Positions 38,501-50,500 of a stretch of DNA of 64,000 nt are shown here, piece by piece. Made by a program: the position numbers and the translations under genes. The DNA is from Drosophila miranda (Eukaryota > Arthropoda > Insecta > Diptera > Drosophilidae): positions 3,828,001 through 3,892,000 of the forward strand of contig NC_046673.1 of the NCBI RefSeq assembly GCF_003369915.1. The letters are read 5' to 3'. Below the pieces are notes generated by a model. It saw nothing but the letters and a program-made list of their open reading frames with translations, made no database searches and was not told the origin of the DNA. How positions within the stretch are numbered: the first letter of the stretch is position 1; each line of letters begins with the position of its first letter.

Positions 38501-38502
38501 AT
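32506..38502 (-). CDS. m: Miniature: ZP-domain transmembrane protein (698 aa)
   Basis: Coding exons on the minus strand are 38502-38425, 34845-34692, 34628-34501, 34379-34232, 34158-34036 and 33971-32506 (2097 nt; every phase closes). The signal peptide is formed across intron 1: SSCIFILHLM joined to FSLVIAG, then mature NELWP. The ZP domain spans about 48-294 and ends CRHGCLDHC. A long low-complexity region follows, including a Met-Gly dipeptide run. Next come a six-arginine furin site (550-555), a transmembrane helix (about 615-639) and a Gln-rich tail. It acts at the apical surface of epidermis during cuticle deposition and wing-cell flattening. Assignment as miniature rather than dusky is by sequence impression and locus; the two paralogs are certain as a pair. 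The gene holds an SDR gene inside intron 1. Confidence 0.82.
36070..36275. repeat. Truncated copy of a TIR element
   Basis: About 200 bases match 58792-58984, sharing GCTTGCTGATTTGAATCC, the following GCAGTGCTTCCACTCGGCTC, and the right end CATGCAGG. The left inverted terminus seen in the 58-kb copy is absent, so this copy is 5'-truncated. It lies in miniature intron 1, about 0.9 kb upstream of the SDR gene. Confidence 0.7.
36984..37020 (+). promoter_or_regulatory. TATA box and initiator of the nested SDR gene
   Basis: TATAAAAG at 36984-36991 is followed by an initiator TCAGTT at 37015-37020 whose A (37017) lies 33 bases from the first T of the TATA box, the canonical fly spacing. This gives a leader of about 110 nt to the ATG at 37127. 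Confidence 0.65.
37127..37945 (+). CDS. Short-chain dehydrogenase/reductase (250 aa, CG9360-like), nested in miniature intron 1
   Basis: Classical NAD(P)-dependent oxidoreductase, in the insect family that includes farnesol and juvenile-hormone-related dehydrogenases. Exons are 37127-37699 and 37766-37945 with a 66-bp intron (ACA|GTGAGT, CCCCAG|AGC). The Rossmann motif T-G-A-S-S-G-I-G is at residues 12-19, NNAG is at 90-93, and the catalytic tetrad is N117, S147, Y163 and K167. The basic pair after beta-2 (LARRE) suggests NADP(H). There is no signal peptide, so it is cytosolic. It lies antisense inside miniature intron 1 and has its own TATA promoter. D. melanogaster CG9360 is, as I recall, the SDR of this locus and of the same length. 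The exact substrate is unknown. Confidence 0.9.
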
Positions 38503-41500
38503 GCTGGTGCTGGGCGTGGCGATCGGATCTGCAACGAGGCGAAAGAGTATTGAATATTATTGGGTTTCGGTTACGCTTCAAAAGGGGAAAGGTGCTCGGT
38601 GGGACTACCCCAATGATTTGTATGCTACAATCACTATCGCGAGGGAGGGTACGAGGGGGTCTTATCTCTCCTCTCTCTCTTTCGAACTAAGGTGGTTTAC
38701 TAAGCCATAGGCACAGTGGGCTACGAATTGGCAAACTGAACTTGAATTCCCCCAAAGACAATTGTACCCCCAATTTCCGTGCAAATACTAATTGATGATC
38801 CGCCGTTGCACTGATCGCTTTTACCCCACTGTATCGCACAGTTCGCGTGGGCGAACCCAACCAGACCAAGACGGACCCGTCGGCAATTGCAACTGTTGAC
38901 TGGCTGCTAATGCCAAGTGCGATCTCGACTCCGATCTCCATTACGATTATATAGTTGGCTTGTCGGGCTCTGTGTCTGTCCATCACGCGGCTCTGACCGA
39001 ACAGGAACGAGGAACGAGGCACGAGGGCCGCAGGTTGAAGCAGCCGCAAATCGTGATCCCAAATAAAGTGAGACACACTAAATTGCGGCAATTTCGATGA
39101 TCGATCGATCGAATGTAGGTACTCCTGATCTCATTGCAAGCGATCGCCTGGTTACTGGTTTTTTGGTTACCAAATGAGCTAAATGGTAAACGATAGATGG
39201 CCGGATAGACATACTCGTACTGTTGCGTGTTGATCGTAGATCTACAAGATCTTTTGGGGCTAATCAGATTCCATTTTCTCCATCGTTCTAAGTCGTTTAA
39301 TAATGATATTCATGGATTTGAGAGTTCAATGATCCTAAGGACTGGAATAGTTGGAGCTGCTTCTTATACGACATCTCCCGTTTATCGATTAAGATGGTTA
39401 TGTATTCTAGTATGTGCTAAGGTACATATGGTAGATCGTTCATCAATAATATTCATCTCTTTTATTGATATCTTTCGTGCATTTCCCTCCCTTAATTTCT
39501 TTGATTTCCAAATGGATGTTTGATAACTTTTACGAGTACCCATGGCAAACGCTTCACAGTCTTTTTCGATCATCTGCCATCGACCGCACTCTACGGATGT
39601 TTCGTTAGTCGATCGATCGATCGAGGCCAATTATAGCTACACATTCACCCGAAAGCTTCCATTCGCTCTCCGCTTACGGTTAACCTGAATTCCTGTCCTC
39701 TTCTTTCGAGTACTCGCATAATCTTCCTATATTCCTGCCCCTGACTTCGCCCCTTTTAAATTCCCGAACGCTTTTTCTGTGGGGCGACACAGGAACATTA
39801 AGTGCACGCGGTCGCCGTCGCGGTCGATCACATTATCCTCCGCGACGTGGTCGTGGTCGTGGTCGTTCTCATCCCAATTCGTATGTTAAATATCAATTGA
39901 TAAGGGCCTTTCCCCCTTATGTTTTTGGTCAAAGGAGCCCATCGGAGTAATAAAGATGTCGATGTGCGTCATTAGCGCGGCGCATGGAACGTTGGGGGGA
40001 TCGGGTACTGAGCACCAATGACTGATGACTGAACGTATCCGGGGCCAGATCGCACTTAACCTGACGCCCCCGGCCAATGGGGCAGCCGAAAATTGTTCGA
40101 ATACGTGAAATGGCCGCAAATGTGCGGCCACGAAAAGAAGCCATAAACAAATTGAAATTTAATAAACGGCCAGGCGGCCAATTTCCCTGGACCTGGACTT
40201 GGATCTGGACTTGGACCTGGACTTGGACCTGGACCTGGCCTGCTCTCTGATCCATTCGATCAGTGGCCCCCCGGGGGGTCCATTTTAACATTGCAAATTT
40301 TGGTGGCTGCGCTGCCTGACGCTTGGACAGTGGACGGGACGGTCTGTTGCCAGGCCTGCTTTGTAGCCTCGTGAGTCACCCCGGTGCAGGAAGGAAAATC
40401 AGGCTGCAGCAGTGACCCACTGCGACATAGTGTGTCCAATGGGCTTGCAAAATGAATTGAGCGATCACCGGGCCAAGAATGAAGCACTTTAATGGCCAGG
40501 GGTGCACTTAGCGGAGGTCTATTCCAATCAACTTTACTTTACGATTTGTGCTACCGCGGAAATCGTTCTGTTACTGCAGGAATACCGGAATAATGTCAAA
40601 CAAAAACTCAAATACAGAATAGATAATGTTACATTAATCAAAAGCAGGCCTAAATCGATCTCATCCCTCTGTGAATTTTGATAACAGACAAGCTGTTCAG
40701 CCATTAATCGAAAGACAATCGAAGCGAGAGCCACAACGGAATACCCCCCAAAAGGAATACTGATGTTGTATGAAAAGCGACCGCGAAATTAGTTGCCATT
40801 TAAAAGCTTTTTTTGTTGGGACTAAATTTGGGGGACTATGACTTTTTTTGTATAATAAACATAAAGAAAATCAAAAGCATTTGTCAGAGTACATTTTTGT
40901 AAAGCCAATGATCGATTTTGTATGCCCAACTGTTTATCTGTTTATCGATAGCTTGCACGATAACTTTCTGCCGAGGATCTGGACGAGCACACCTGCCGCA
41001 TTGAGTAGACCAAGATCGACCACGACGACTAATAGATCCCCGTCAAATTTCACCGGAACCGAACCGAACCGAACCCGAACTTTCCAATTCGCACAATAAT
41101 TCTTTCGCATTTCGATTGGGTACACAGAGACAGAGCTGCTGCGATAAATATTTACATTGGCAATTGTTCAGTGGGTAAACAGCAGCAGCAGCAGCAGCAC
41201 TTTCCCTGCTCTGCCACCAATTAAAGAAATGCCGACAATCAATCAATCAATCAACCCGACAATCCGACAATCCGACAATCAGGCAGTCAGTCAAGCCCAC
41301 ATCAATTCCATCGGGCTGTAATAACAAAATCTCATTTCGCGTCTCTGTCTCCGTTGATCGCCGCGCCGCCTATTGTGCCTGGCCTGGCACACACTTTTAC
41401 CCAGCAACAGGTGAAAATGAAATCGAAACTGTGCGAACAAAGCGGCGCTCGAATACGAACAAGAAAAAGATGATGGACGCTCCCGCTACCACACCCCCCC

Positions 41501-44500
41501 CTTCACATTTCGACCACAGAAATGCGGTCAACGGAGATTCTCTCGCAGAACTGTAAATCGGTCGATGGCGCCGGGGAGGGGAAGGGGGAAGGGGGAGAGG
41601 GAGTGTGAGGGAGGGGGCCAACGGTAAACGGCTGATATGCTTATTTGTCTTTTAATTTGGAGCCAATTAATTTCTCTTCTCGTTTATTGTCTCTCGACAC
41701 ACACACACACACACATGCACACATGCACACACACTCCGCGACTCCCGAGCACAAGTGAAAAGAAAACTTGCCTCTACCGAACTCAAACTGGAGATCTCGA
41801 ACTTGCACTCGAAGTACCTAAAACAAAGATAATGGAATAATAGCAACAGAGATCGAGGCTCTCGATAACCTTGCCTTGCATTGCATAGATCGATCCCGTT
41901 TAAGCAACTAATCGATATAAAGTATATGTACTTGGAGTTGGTTGGATAATCTTCATAGACAAACATGATTTTCCCTTTTAAAAGGTGTCCATAAGCAGAC
42001 GACTGAGTAACGATCAACTGTGAACAGTAAATGCCTCCCTCTATCGTTTCAATCGATCAATCATGTTAGGATGTATTGATTGTACTTAGCGATTAAATCT
42101 GGGAGACATTATTCCCGAAGGGCGGGACGTGGGCTGTTGATCTCTTAATATTCTACATAGATACACACACATGCGAGTAGCAGGGTCGGAAATCATAAAT
42201 ACTCCTTACGCAAGGGTACTCGTACAGCGAGACAGCGCCTAGGCTAACTGTAACTCATTCTCGCTCTCCCACTCACTCCCGCTCTCGTCGAGTGTCTGCG
42301 TCTGGGCCAGCTGTTTTGCATGAGTGCAGGAGCGAGAGTGGGAGCGAGAGCGGGAGCGAGAGCGGGAGCGAGAGCGTGAGCGAGGAATCAAAAGTCAGCG
42401 CAGAGGCGCCCAATTAAGAGCCGCCGCATGGTATGGGATGGGATCTACTTAGGAGCGGAGCCAGGCCCCGGGTCCGGGCCTTCTCAGGCGCAGTCTAACT
42501 AAGTCAAAGAAAGTGCGATGCGACGCGACGCATTGAAGAGCCCGGCGTCTGCCGCCGCGTGCTGCACGCTCTGATGGCGCTTAATTAATGATGCTGCTAC
42601 CTCTGCCGCTGCAATTAACAGTACCGCACGCTTGCTGCAGCTGCAGAAGTGGAAGAACGGAAGAGAGGAAAAGTAGAAGTTAGTTGGACACGCTCCACGC
42701 CCCAAGAGATGGGCTTAGCTGAACGGCACCCTCGTACCCTGGAGCTCGCCCGATCCGATCCGATCCGAACCGAACCGAACCGATCCAATTCGATTTGATC
42801 CAAGCTCGATCGATGGAATGGATTCGAAGTCGAATGAAATGGCAAAGAAATGGTTGCATCAAAAAGCGATCAAAACCCAAACAAAAACTGGAGCCCCAAC
42901 CGCACTTTGCTTACAGTTTTCACTTTTCTTTCTTGTGAGATGTGGGATTGATGAATGGATGGTGGGATGGTGATATGGTGGCGGCACAATAATGGAAATG
43001 CCAGTGGAAATTGAAATGGAAGTGGAAATGGTTCGGTTCGGTTCGGTTCGGTTCGGTTCCATTGCTATTGAAGACCGACCACTTTCGAATCGAACAGAGA
43101 GCCCCCGGACCCGGCTATAACGGTACGGCGAACAACCAGCAAACGGTAAATCACATGCCTATGCTTCATTGCTGTTTATCTGTTTTTGTGCTTTTTTGAT
43201 GAGATATGTATGTATTTTTAGCTTCTGTTTTTTTGTGTTGTTTTTTTTAGAGTGCTTCCAGAGAGGAGCGCCACCAGATGGTGCGGGGTGCGGGGTGCGG
43301 GGTGCAGGGCATGGGCATACCGTGCTCGTCTCATAGTGAAAAGCAGCAATAATCACGATAATGATGCCACTACGTTGTGGCACGGGCATGGGGTATGGGT
43401 ATGGCTAAAGTAACAGTAACAGTATAAGTAACAGTAAGGCCGAAATCAAAATACATTTTTAAATGGTTCACTTTCTTTTAATTAAACTGGTTCCACCAGC
43501 CCCAGCCCCAGCCCCAGTCGCACCTCCCCCTCCAGACATGCAACCCCCTTTCCATCCAGCAGCCACAGTTGCCGCCCTCTCGGACCACCTCCATCCCCCA
43601 CACCTTGGGGACCCGCCGAGGGTTCCCAGGAGGGGGCTCGAAGCAAGTTTGTCCACTTTTTAGTTTTTTGCTTAGTTTTTTTCGGGCGCATTCTGCAGCC
43701 GTAGTCGTCGTATTCGCCGTAGCCAAATGCAATTTTACTTTGTGTAATTAGCTCGGCATGGATATGGCTGTGCCGGTGGTGCCGCACAGTCAGCCACAAA
43801 ATTAAACAGTCTCTGGGAAACTGACTTGGCAACTGCGGTCTTGTGATGATACAATCCTCCACCTTTCGTCTTCACAGAATATACTGAAGAAACGTCAGTG
43901 TAACATATCTAAAAGTATCATCTAGTGGCTGGCACTATCTGAATCACCAATAGATCAAATATGGATCCGATTTTGACGGTTTCCTTGAATGTACGGAAAT
44001 TTCTAGTTCTGGAGCAGGAGTCTCCATGGTCTGCATTTTCAGTTTTCAGCTCAAAAACTTGTATCTATTGCCTAGAAACGATTTCAGGGGTTATGTTGGT
44101 AGTCCATATCTCCTTTTCGATCGATTTTAGACGTGTAAGCAGGCTCTCATTTGTTGGGGCACATCCGCTGGAGCCTTAGCGGTTGAATCATAACTCAAAT
44201 TATCTGCTCACTTCAAAGTTTTGAATTTATGACAATTTCAGACAACGATTTGCCACTAAATGCAATGGGAAATGGGAAATGCAAATGCAAATGCACAAAA
44301 GGCAGAAACAGGGAGAAACAGGAAGAGGAACAGGCGGGAGGGGTGTAGTGGAGTGGATGACATCGTTCCCAGTTGTTGAAGCAGCTGTGTACAACTGCTG
44401 CAACTACTCGTACCATGAATTCTGTAGCTGGAAACGTCCAAAAGGCTTTGGTAAAGACCGAGAACGTGTCAAATGGTCCCAGTCTCATTCGCATTCGCAG

Positions 44501-47500
44501 TTGCATTTGCATTCCCTACCTCTCTGCAGACTCTGCACCCGACTGTTGCAGCTACTCGTATTCAAATTTGGGGCATGAACCAACCAATTCCTCGTCTCCT
44601 CCGTTTCGCCTGCGACAAAACTTTTGCCAGGCTCTCGACTGTCTCTCTGTCTGGCGGCAATCTGTTGTCAACTTTGAGCAACGACATGACAGCTGCCATG
44701 AGAGTAGCCCCCAGCAGCGCTCCGCTCCAAAGTCAAGTGCAAACAATGCGCTTTCCTCTAGGAGCGTATGCATATGGAAATGCATGGAAGTGGAAGTGGA
44801 GGTGGAGGTGGAAGTAGAAGTGTAGCTATTTAGCTATGTAGCTATGGCAGCAGGTCCCCAAGGGCGGAACCAAATCTTATCAGCGGGCCTGCAGCAGCCC
44901 AAGGGCTTTGCCTTTTAAGTTAACGCAATTTGTTGACCTCAAAGACTTGGCCCCCAATCGAAGCAGTTTGAGGGAGCACGAGTTTCGGGATAGCTTTCGA
45001 TTTCAAGGAGGATTTTATACGAGTACATATGAGCTGGGAAGAGGAAGAGGAAGAGGAAGAGGAAGAGGAAGAGGAAGGGGACCCAAATGTGGCACGAAAA
45101 GTTTCCATTTCATTATTGGAATGTCTGTAGAAAGGCAAAGAACAGTTAGACGGTGAGACGCTGAGACGCCGCGGCGTCTCTCCATCCATCTCACTGTTTT
45201 CTCGCTTGTAGCTTTGATGGTTGTTGAATACAAATTAAGATTCTGTGAAAGAAACGACGCTTGTCGTCGCTTTATCTGTATCCGCATCTGCATATCGTAC
45301 AGGTATTCGTATTCGTATCTCTATATGTATCTGTATATGTATCTATGGGTCTCAGTGTGTCGTCGCATCCGTGTCTGTGCCTGTGTCTGCCGCGAATGGC
45401 ATGTGAAAGAGGGGCAGTGGCAGTGGCAGTGGCAGAGGCAGTGGCAGCAGCAGAGGCAGCTTTGGGAATAGAATTTACTGGGTCGATCGCAGCAGCTCAT
45501 AAATTATGCGTCATCAGCATCGAGAATCGCGACCATCGATGGTGGCTCCAACGGGCTCTGCTCACGCTGGTCAGAGCCAAACAATGAATGAATTTCAAAT
45601 GAATTCAAGCGAACACAACAAGAGACACAGATACGGGTCGGGCCTTTAGTCGGGCAGAAGGGGGGAGACCTTGACTCAGAGGCGGCTAAGGCTGAGCTGA
45701 GCCCCCCTCCCTCCTAATATTGGCTAAAGCAAATCATTTGAGGCCAAACAAAGAGATAGTCCACTGCAGCCGAAGCCGAAGCCAGAGGCCGAGCTCGAGT
45801 CGGAGTCGGAGTCGGAGTCGCAGATGGGAAGAGACACACAGATACTCGTAGATGCCGTTTGCTGATCTCCGCTTTGCCAACAACTGGGATCCACAGACGC
45901 GACAACGAGGCCTACGGTCTACAGTTTTCAACTTGCAACTTGCAACTTGCCATTGCATTTATGGCCAAGTCGCGTGTTTCTTTGCAGTTGCCAATCTCTG
46001 GCTCTGGCTCTGCCCCATGGCTCTGTCTCCGTCTCCGTCTCTGTGTCGCTGCCTGTTCCTGTATCTGTATCTGTATCTGCATCTGTGTCTGTGTCTGTGC
46101 CACAAGAGTTCTTTGGCTCTGTCTGCAGCAGGAATTGAGTTTATTGTGCCACAGCGGCGTGCCTTGGATTGTCGCATCAGCTTAATTAGAATTCGAAGTA
46201 GTTAACGGTGCATTTAATGCGCTCCAAAACGGATCAAATGCATCAACACCGCTACCACTCACTTCTCATCAGCGCCAGCACACTTGCCGCCGCCTCCTCC
46301 GGGTGTATCTGTATCTGCTTGTGGGCTCTGTTCCATTTATTGTGCGAGTATCTCCGGGAATGCCAGTAGCCAGTAGTCCCGACTAATGGAATCGAGTCCA
46401 GTGACGAAAGCTGTCACAATATTGATTCCCATTGGAGTGAGGGATTATGGTATTGGACATGCTGGCAATGCTGACAAATGATGATGTACAGCTTATATTT
46501 ATTATACACATATTCGATCCCCTCTCACACGGCCTTCTCCTGTTCGTCCGTTTAGTGCCCAGTCAGTGACTTGTGTCGCCAGCTATTTTACCAGAGGATC
46601 TCCTCCATGGGAATCATCATTATTCTTATGGGAAATAACCATAACCAATAGCTGTCCCAAATCTGAGTCGGATCGTTCATTTACAAACATTAACATTCGT
46701 TGAAACCCTTAATCTACAAGAATAATAATGATTATAAAGCACATCCTTTGTGTACATCAATATGTACACATATCCTTTTTAATATATGATTATTTGATCT
46801 CGATTTATAACATTGTCATAACGTAATCCCCTAATCCTCAATAGCATCAAAAATGCATAAGTATCGGTGAAAAATAGCTCCTTTAATAGTTTGGTACATT
46901 CAGTAGATGTTGTATGAAAGATCTTTTATCGGAATACCATAATCGAATAATTGCATTTTGAACTTACCGATAGAGCTTGATCTTTCCGATGGTCAAACAC
47001 ACACAATTTTGAGTGCTCTCGTTAGTATTTCTGCTGTTTTAGATTCCTTATATTTCCGTATTTCTGGAACACTTAATATCAAACGGGAAATTTAGGCTGA
47101 GTTTGGCAAATGCATTAAAGAGTAAAAAAAAAAAAAATAAGAAGAAAGAATGTGTAAAATATGTACAGAAGTAGAAGGCCGAAGTGAAATCGGAACGGAC
47201 CGGACCGCCTAACACGTAACGCAAATAAAGAGGAATGCCAGCAACCAGGCAACGAGGAAACGAGGCAACCAGTCTGGGAGCCCAAGACACCCCCCTCCCC
47301 GCCACCACTGTTCTCAAATGGAGAACTGATTGGTGATTAGTTCCCATTTGACATATGTGTGCGAGGAAAATGCCTCCCCGAATGTCCGCCTCTCCGACTC
47401 TCCGACTGTCTGCCTGTCCGTTCAGAGATTTGGTCAATAATTAGTGCATACGAGGTACAGGTGCAGCAGCACCTGTTGGGGTACTGTGTATACGGTTGGA

Positions 47501-50500
47501 TAGACAGCAGGATGGGGAATGACTATGGGAATGATCCGACGGATGACGATGCTACTTTTGTGGGTCTCGTCTGGGTCTGGGTCTGGGTCTGGGTCTGGGT
47601 CTGGGGGCCTGGCCTGGCCTGGCCTGGCCTGGCCTGGCCTGGTCTGGTCTGGGGTGGCACGTAGAACTCTCCGTGTTTTTATTCTGGCTGTGTACGTGTG
47701 ATTGTTATGATTATTATTATGTATTATTATTATTTTTCCACGGCTTTTGTCGCTGCTGGGAAAAGCTGTGGAAAGTGCCCCATCGAGTGGAGAGACACAA
47801 ACGCGAACGCGAACACGAACACGAACACGAACGGAACGCCGAGCACAAATCTGGCTGGTGTGTGTTTCTCTGTGGAAGATCGTTTCGAGCTGCAGTCGGG
47901 ATTTGATTTTGAGGTTGATTTTAGTTTCGATTCTGAGGAGGATGGAGGCGCAAGATAAAGAAGAATCAGACACAGACACAGAGGCAGAGGCAGAGACAGA
48001 GACAGAGCCAGCCGCATTTGTGCTAATTGGGAAAATTAGAAAGCATGAAATACTCGGCTGCATTTGCTGTCTAGCTGGTTAATCGGCTCCCAAGCAGCAG
48101 CAGAAGCAGCAGTGGCAGTGGCAGTGGCAGTGGCAGTGGCAGTGGCAGGTCCGAGTCCACATGAAACACCACCCCCCTCTATAGCGTCCCGAGCGCAACC
48201 CGGTTGAAGGCTGCACAATGTGTTTCACAGAAAATACCTATGTCTGAACATGGGCATGTTCCCAGCTCCTTTTGCGCCAAATTGGACGAAAGTGAAATAA
48301 AGTCTCAAATTCTGCATGCACATACAAATATATATAATTGCAAATTACACGATTACAAGGCTTTATATTAATAACAAATTAAAAAAAAAAAGATGTTTCC
48401 AAAAAATACAAGTCAGATGATCTAAAAACAAAAGGTTTCACACAGTTTTCTGAACAGTTTCCTTTGGCTATAGCTTTTGTTTGGTATAGGGGTACGAATG
48501 GGCATACGGTTTGGCTATACGGATTTGTGGATTGAAGAGTTGCAAGTACGCTGGGACTTACGGGTAAAAAACACTCACTTCACTGAACTGGACTCGCTCG
48601 CTCGCTCTCTTTCTTTCGTTCTTTCTCTCTCTCGCGTTTGCTGTATTTTTTTTATTCTGCGCTTTGGCGCAGGTAACGGTAATTGTAAAACAACAACAAC
48701 AAAAAAATACACTGACACTAGACACTGGGGGGAGGAGGAGGAGGAGGAGGAGGCAGGCGGCAGGCGGCACTTGGGCGTCGCAGAACTGAAAAACGAGGCT
48801 CGATCACGATCCGAGCGGATTCGGACTCAGACTTGGACTCGGATTCGTATTCGTATTCTCAAAGCCTGGGATACGGTGAGATGCGATGCGATGCGATGCG
48901 ATGCAATGCGAAGCGATGTGGCAAGCAAGCGGCCAAGCGAGCAGCACGTGTGAACTCGACGAGCGACGAACGCGAAATACGCAAACCAGCCAAGATACTT
49001 TCTTTGGCCTCGTAATGTAACTGTCGGGAACACAAGAAGAAAATCAAGCCAGACACAGATACACACAGACACAGGTGCACGAGCCCGAGCGGAGACGAGC
49101 GCAGAGTGTAGCGACTGCGGCAGAAGCTTCGGGCTTCGGCTGCTGCCGCTGCTGCTGCGGCTGCGCCACGAGCTTTCAAACACTGCTACACTGTTGGCAG
49201 CTGCACAAATGAGCACAGTCACAGCCGAGAGAACTTGTTGCTTGAAACTCTCTTTCTCTGCCTCCACTGGTTCTGCCTCTTCTCCGGCCTAGGCCTCTGC
49301 TGCTCTGCTGCTTGTTTGTTCTTGTAGTGGCACTTGGCCAGGCCTAGACTGAGACAGATATTGGACGGCGCGGCGCCGCTAATCAAGCGGCCTAATGACA
49401 TAGAATCGCTTGCCAATTAGACGCGCCACGATCAGCAATAAAATCTGCCACTACACTACCCACCTTTTAGGCAAAGATGCTCCTGCAAAAGGAGCACAAG
49501 GAGAGCACACTTGTATACCCTGGCACTTGCATCGCAGATTATGAAGGGCCATATAAGCTCTATGCGCATTTACATTTGTACATACATATGTATATTATTG
49601 ATCAGTCACTCAGTTTTCTAATATTGATGAAAGCTGTACTTAAGCCTATACATTCAAACATATGTACATATGTATGTACATGCTAGCGGTCCTCTTGACC
49701 TATATGGCTTTTAGCTCTTTATGATCCTAAGAACTTACATGTATGTATATACAAGTATGTACATATGTATGTGCATTTAATGTTTGTTCAATAATGCTTT
49801 GTATATAAGAAGTCGTTATTTTGCACATTCCACATAGCTTCGAGTACGAGTATGTATTGTAAAGTCGAATTCGATCGAAAAGGAATCGCATATCAAATGG
49901 GTCCCATTGAACGGACCGATCTGCTATCAAAAGCTTCGGCGCCCAAAACGTAACATTTTTTGTTTTTGCTTCTCGCTATGTCGCCAACATGGAAGCTTGT
50001 TGCGTCGTAGATTTGGCGCACTTGAACTTGAACTTTCAAAGCAGACATTTTTAGCAGCGGGCGGAGCGAGCCTGTATTCGACTGTGAATACCCAAGCAAG
50101 CTTTAGCTCTCAGCAAGACAGCGCCGGTGAGGAGCGCTATTAGCAGAACCGATATACCCCATCTGTTGGGGGTATCGAAAAGCACAAGCCAAAAGCTGCG
50201 TAAGCGGGTGCGGGTGCGGCTGCGGCTTCGGCGTGGATGTGGATGTGGGAATAGTATGGGTAGGGGAAGCTGACTCCTGCTTAGACTGTAATGCGCATAA
50301 ATTATTTGGGTTCCCAATTGGGCAACATTTATGTTTGTTCTATAGAAGCAGATCTTTCCATCATAACGGTGGATGGTTGAATGCTGAATTCTGGCTGATG
50401 ACAACTGATCAAGGTTGGGGGACAGTTAGCGATCAAATTGATTTGAAGAATAAGCCAAAAATTTCCGTTTCCGCACTGTTGCAGACACCGCTTACCATTT

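Noticed and set aside
46258..46338. Minus-strand mini-ORF MEQSPQADTDTPGGGG with a GTGAGT donor, considered as a miniature first exon
   Set aside because: Its donor phase (2) does not match miniature exon 2, and joining them gives an in-frame stop almost at once. It could only be a noncoding leader.
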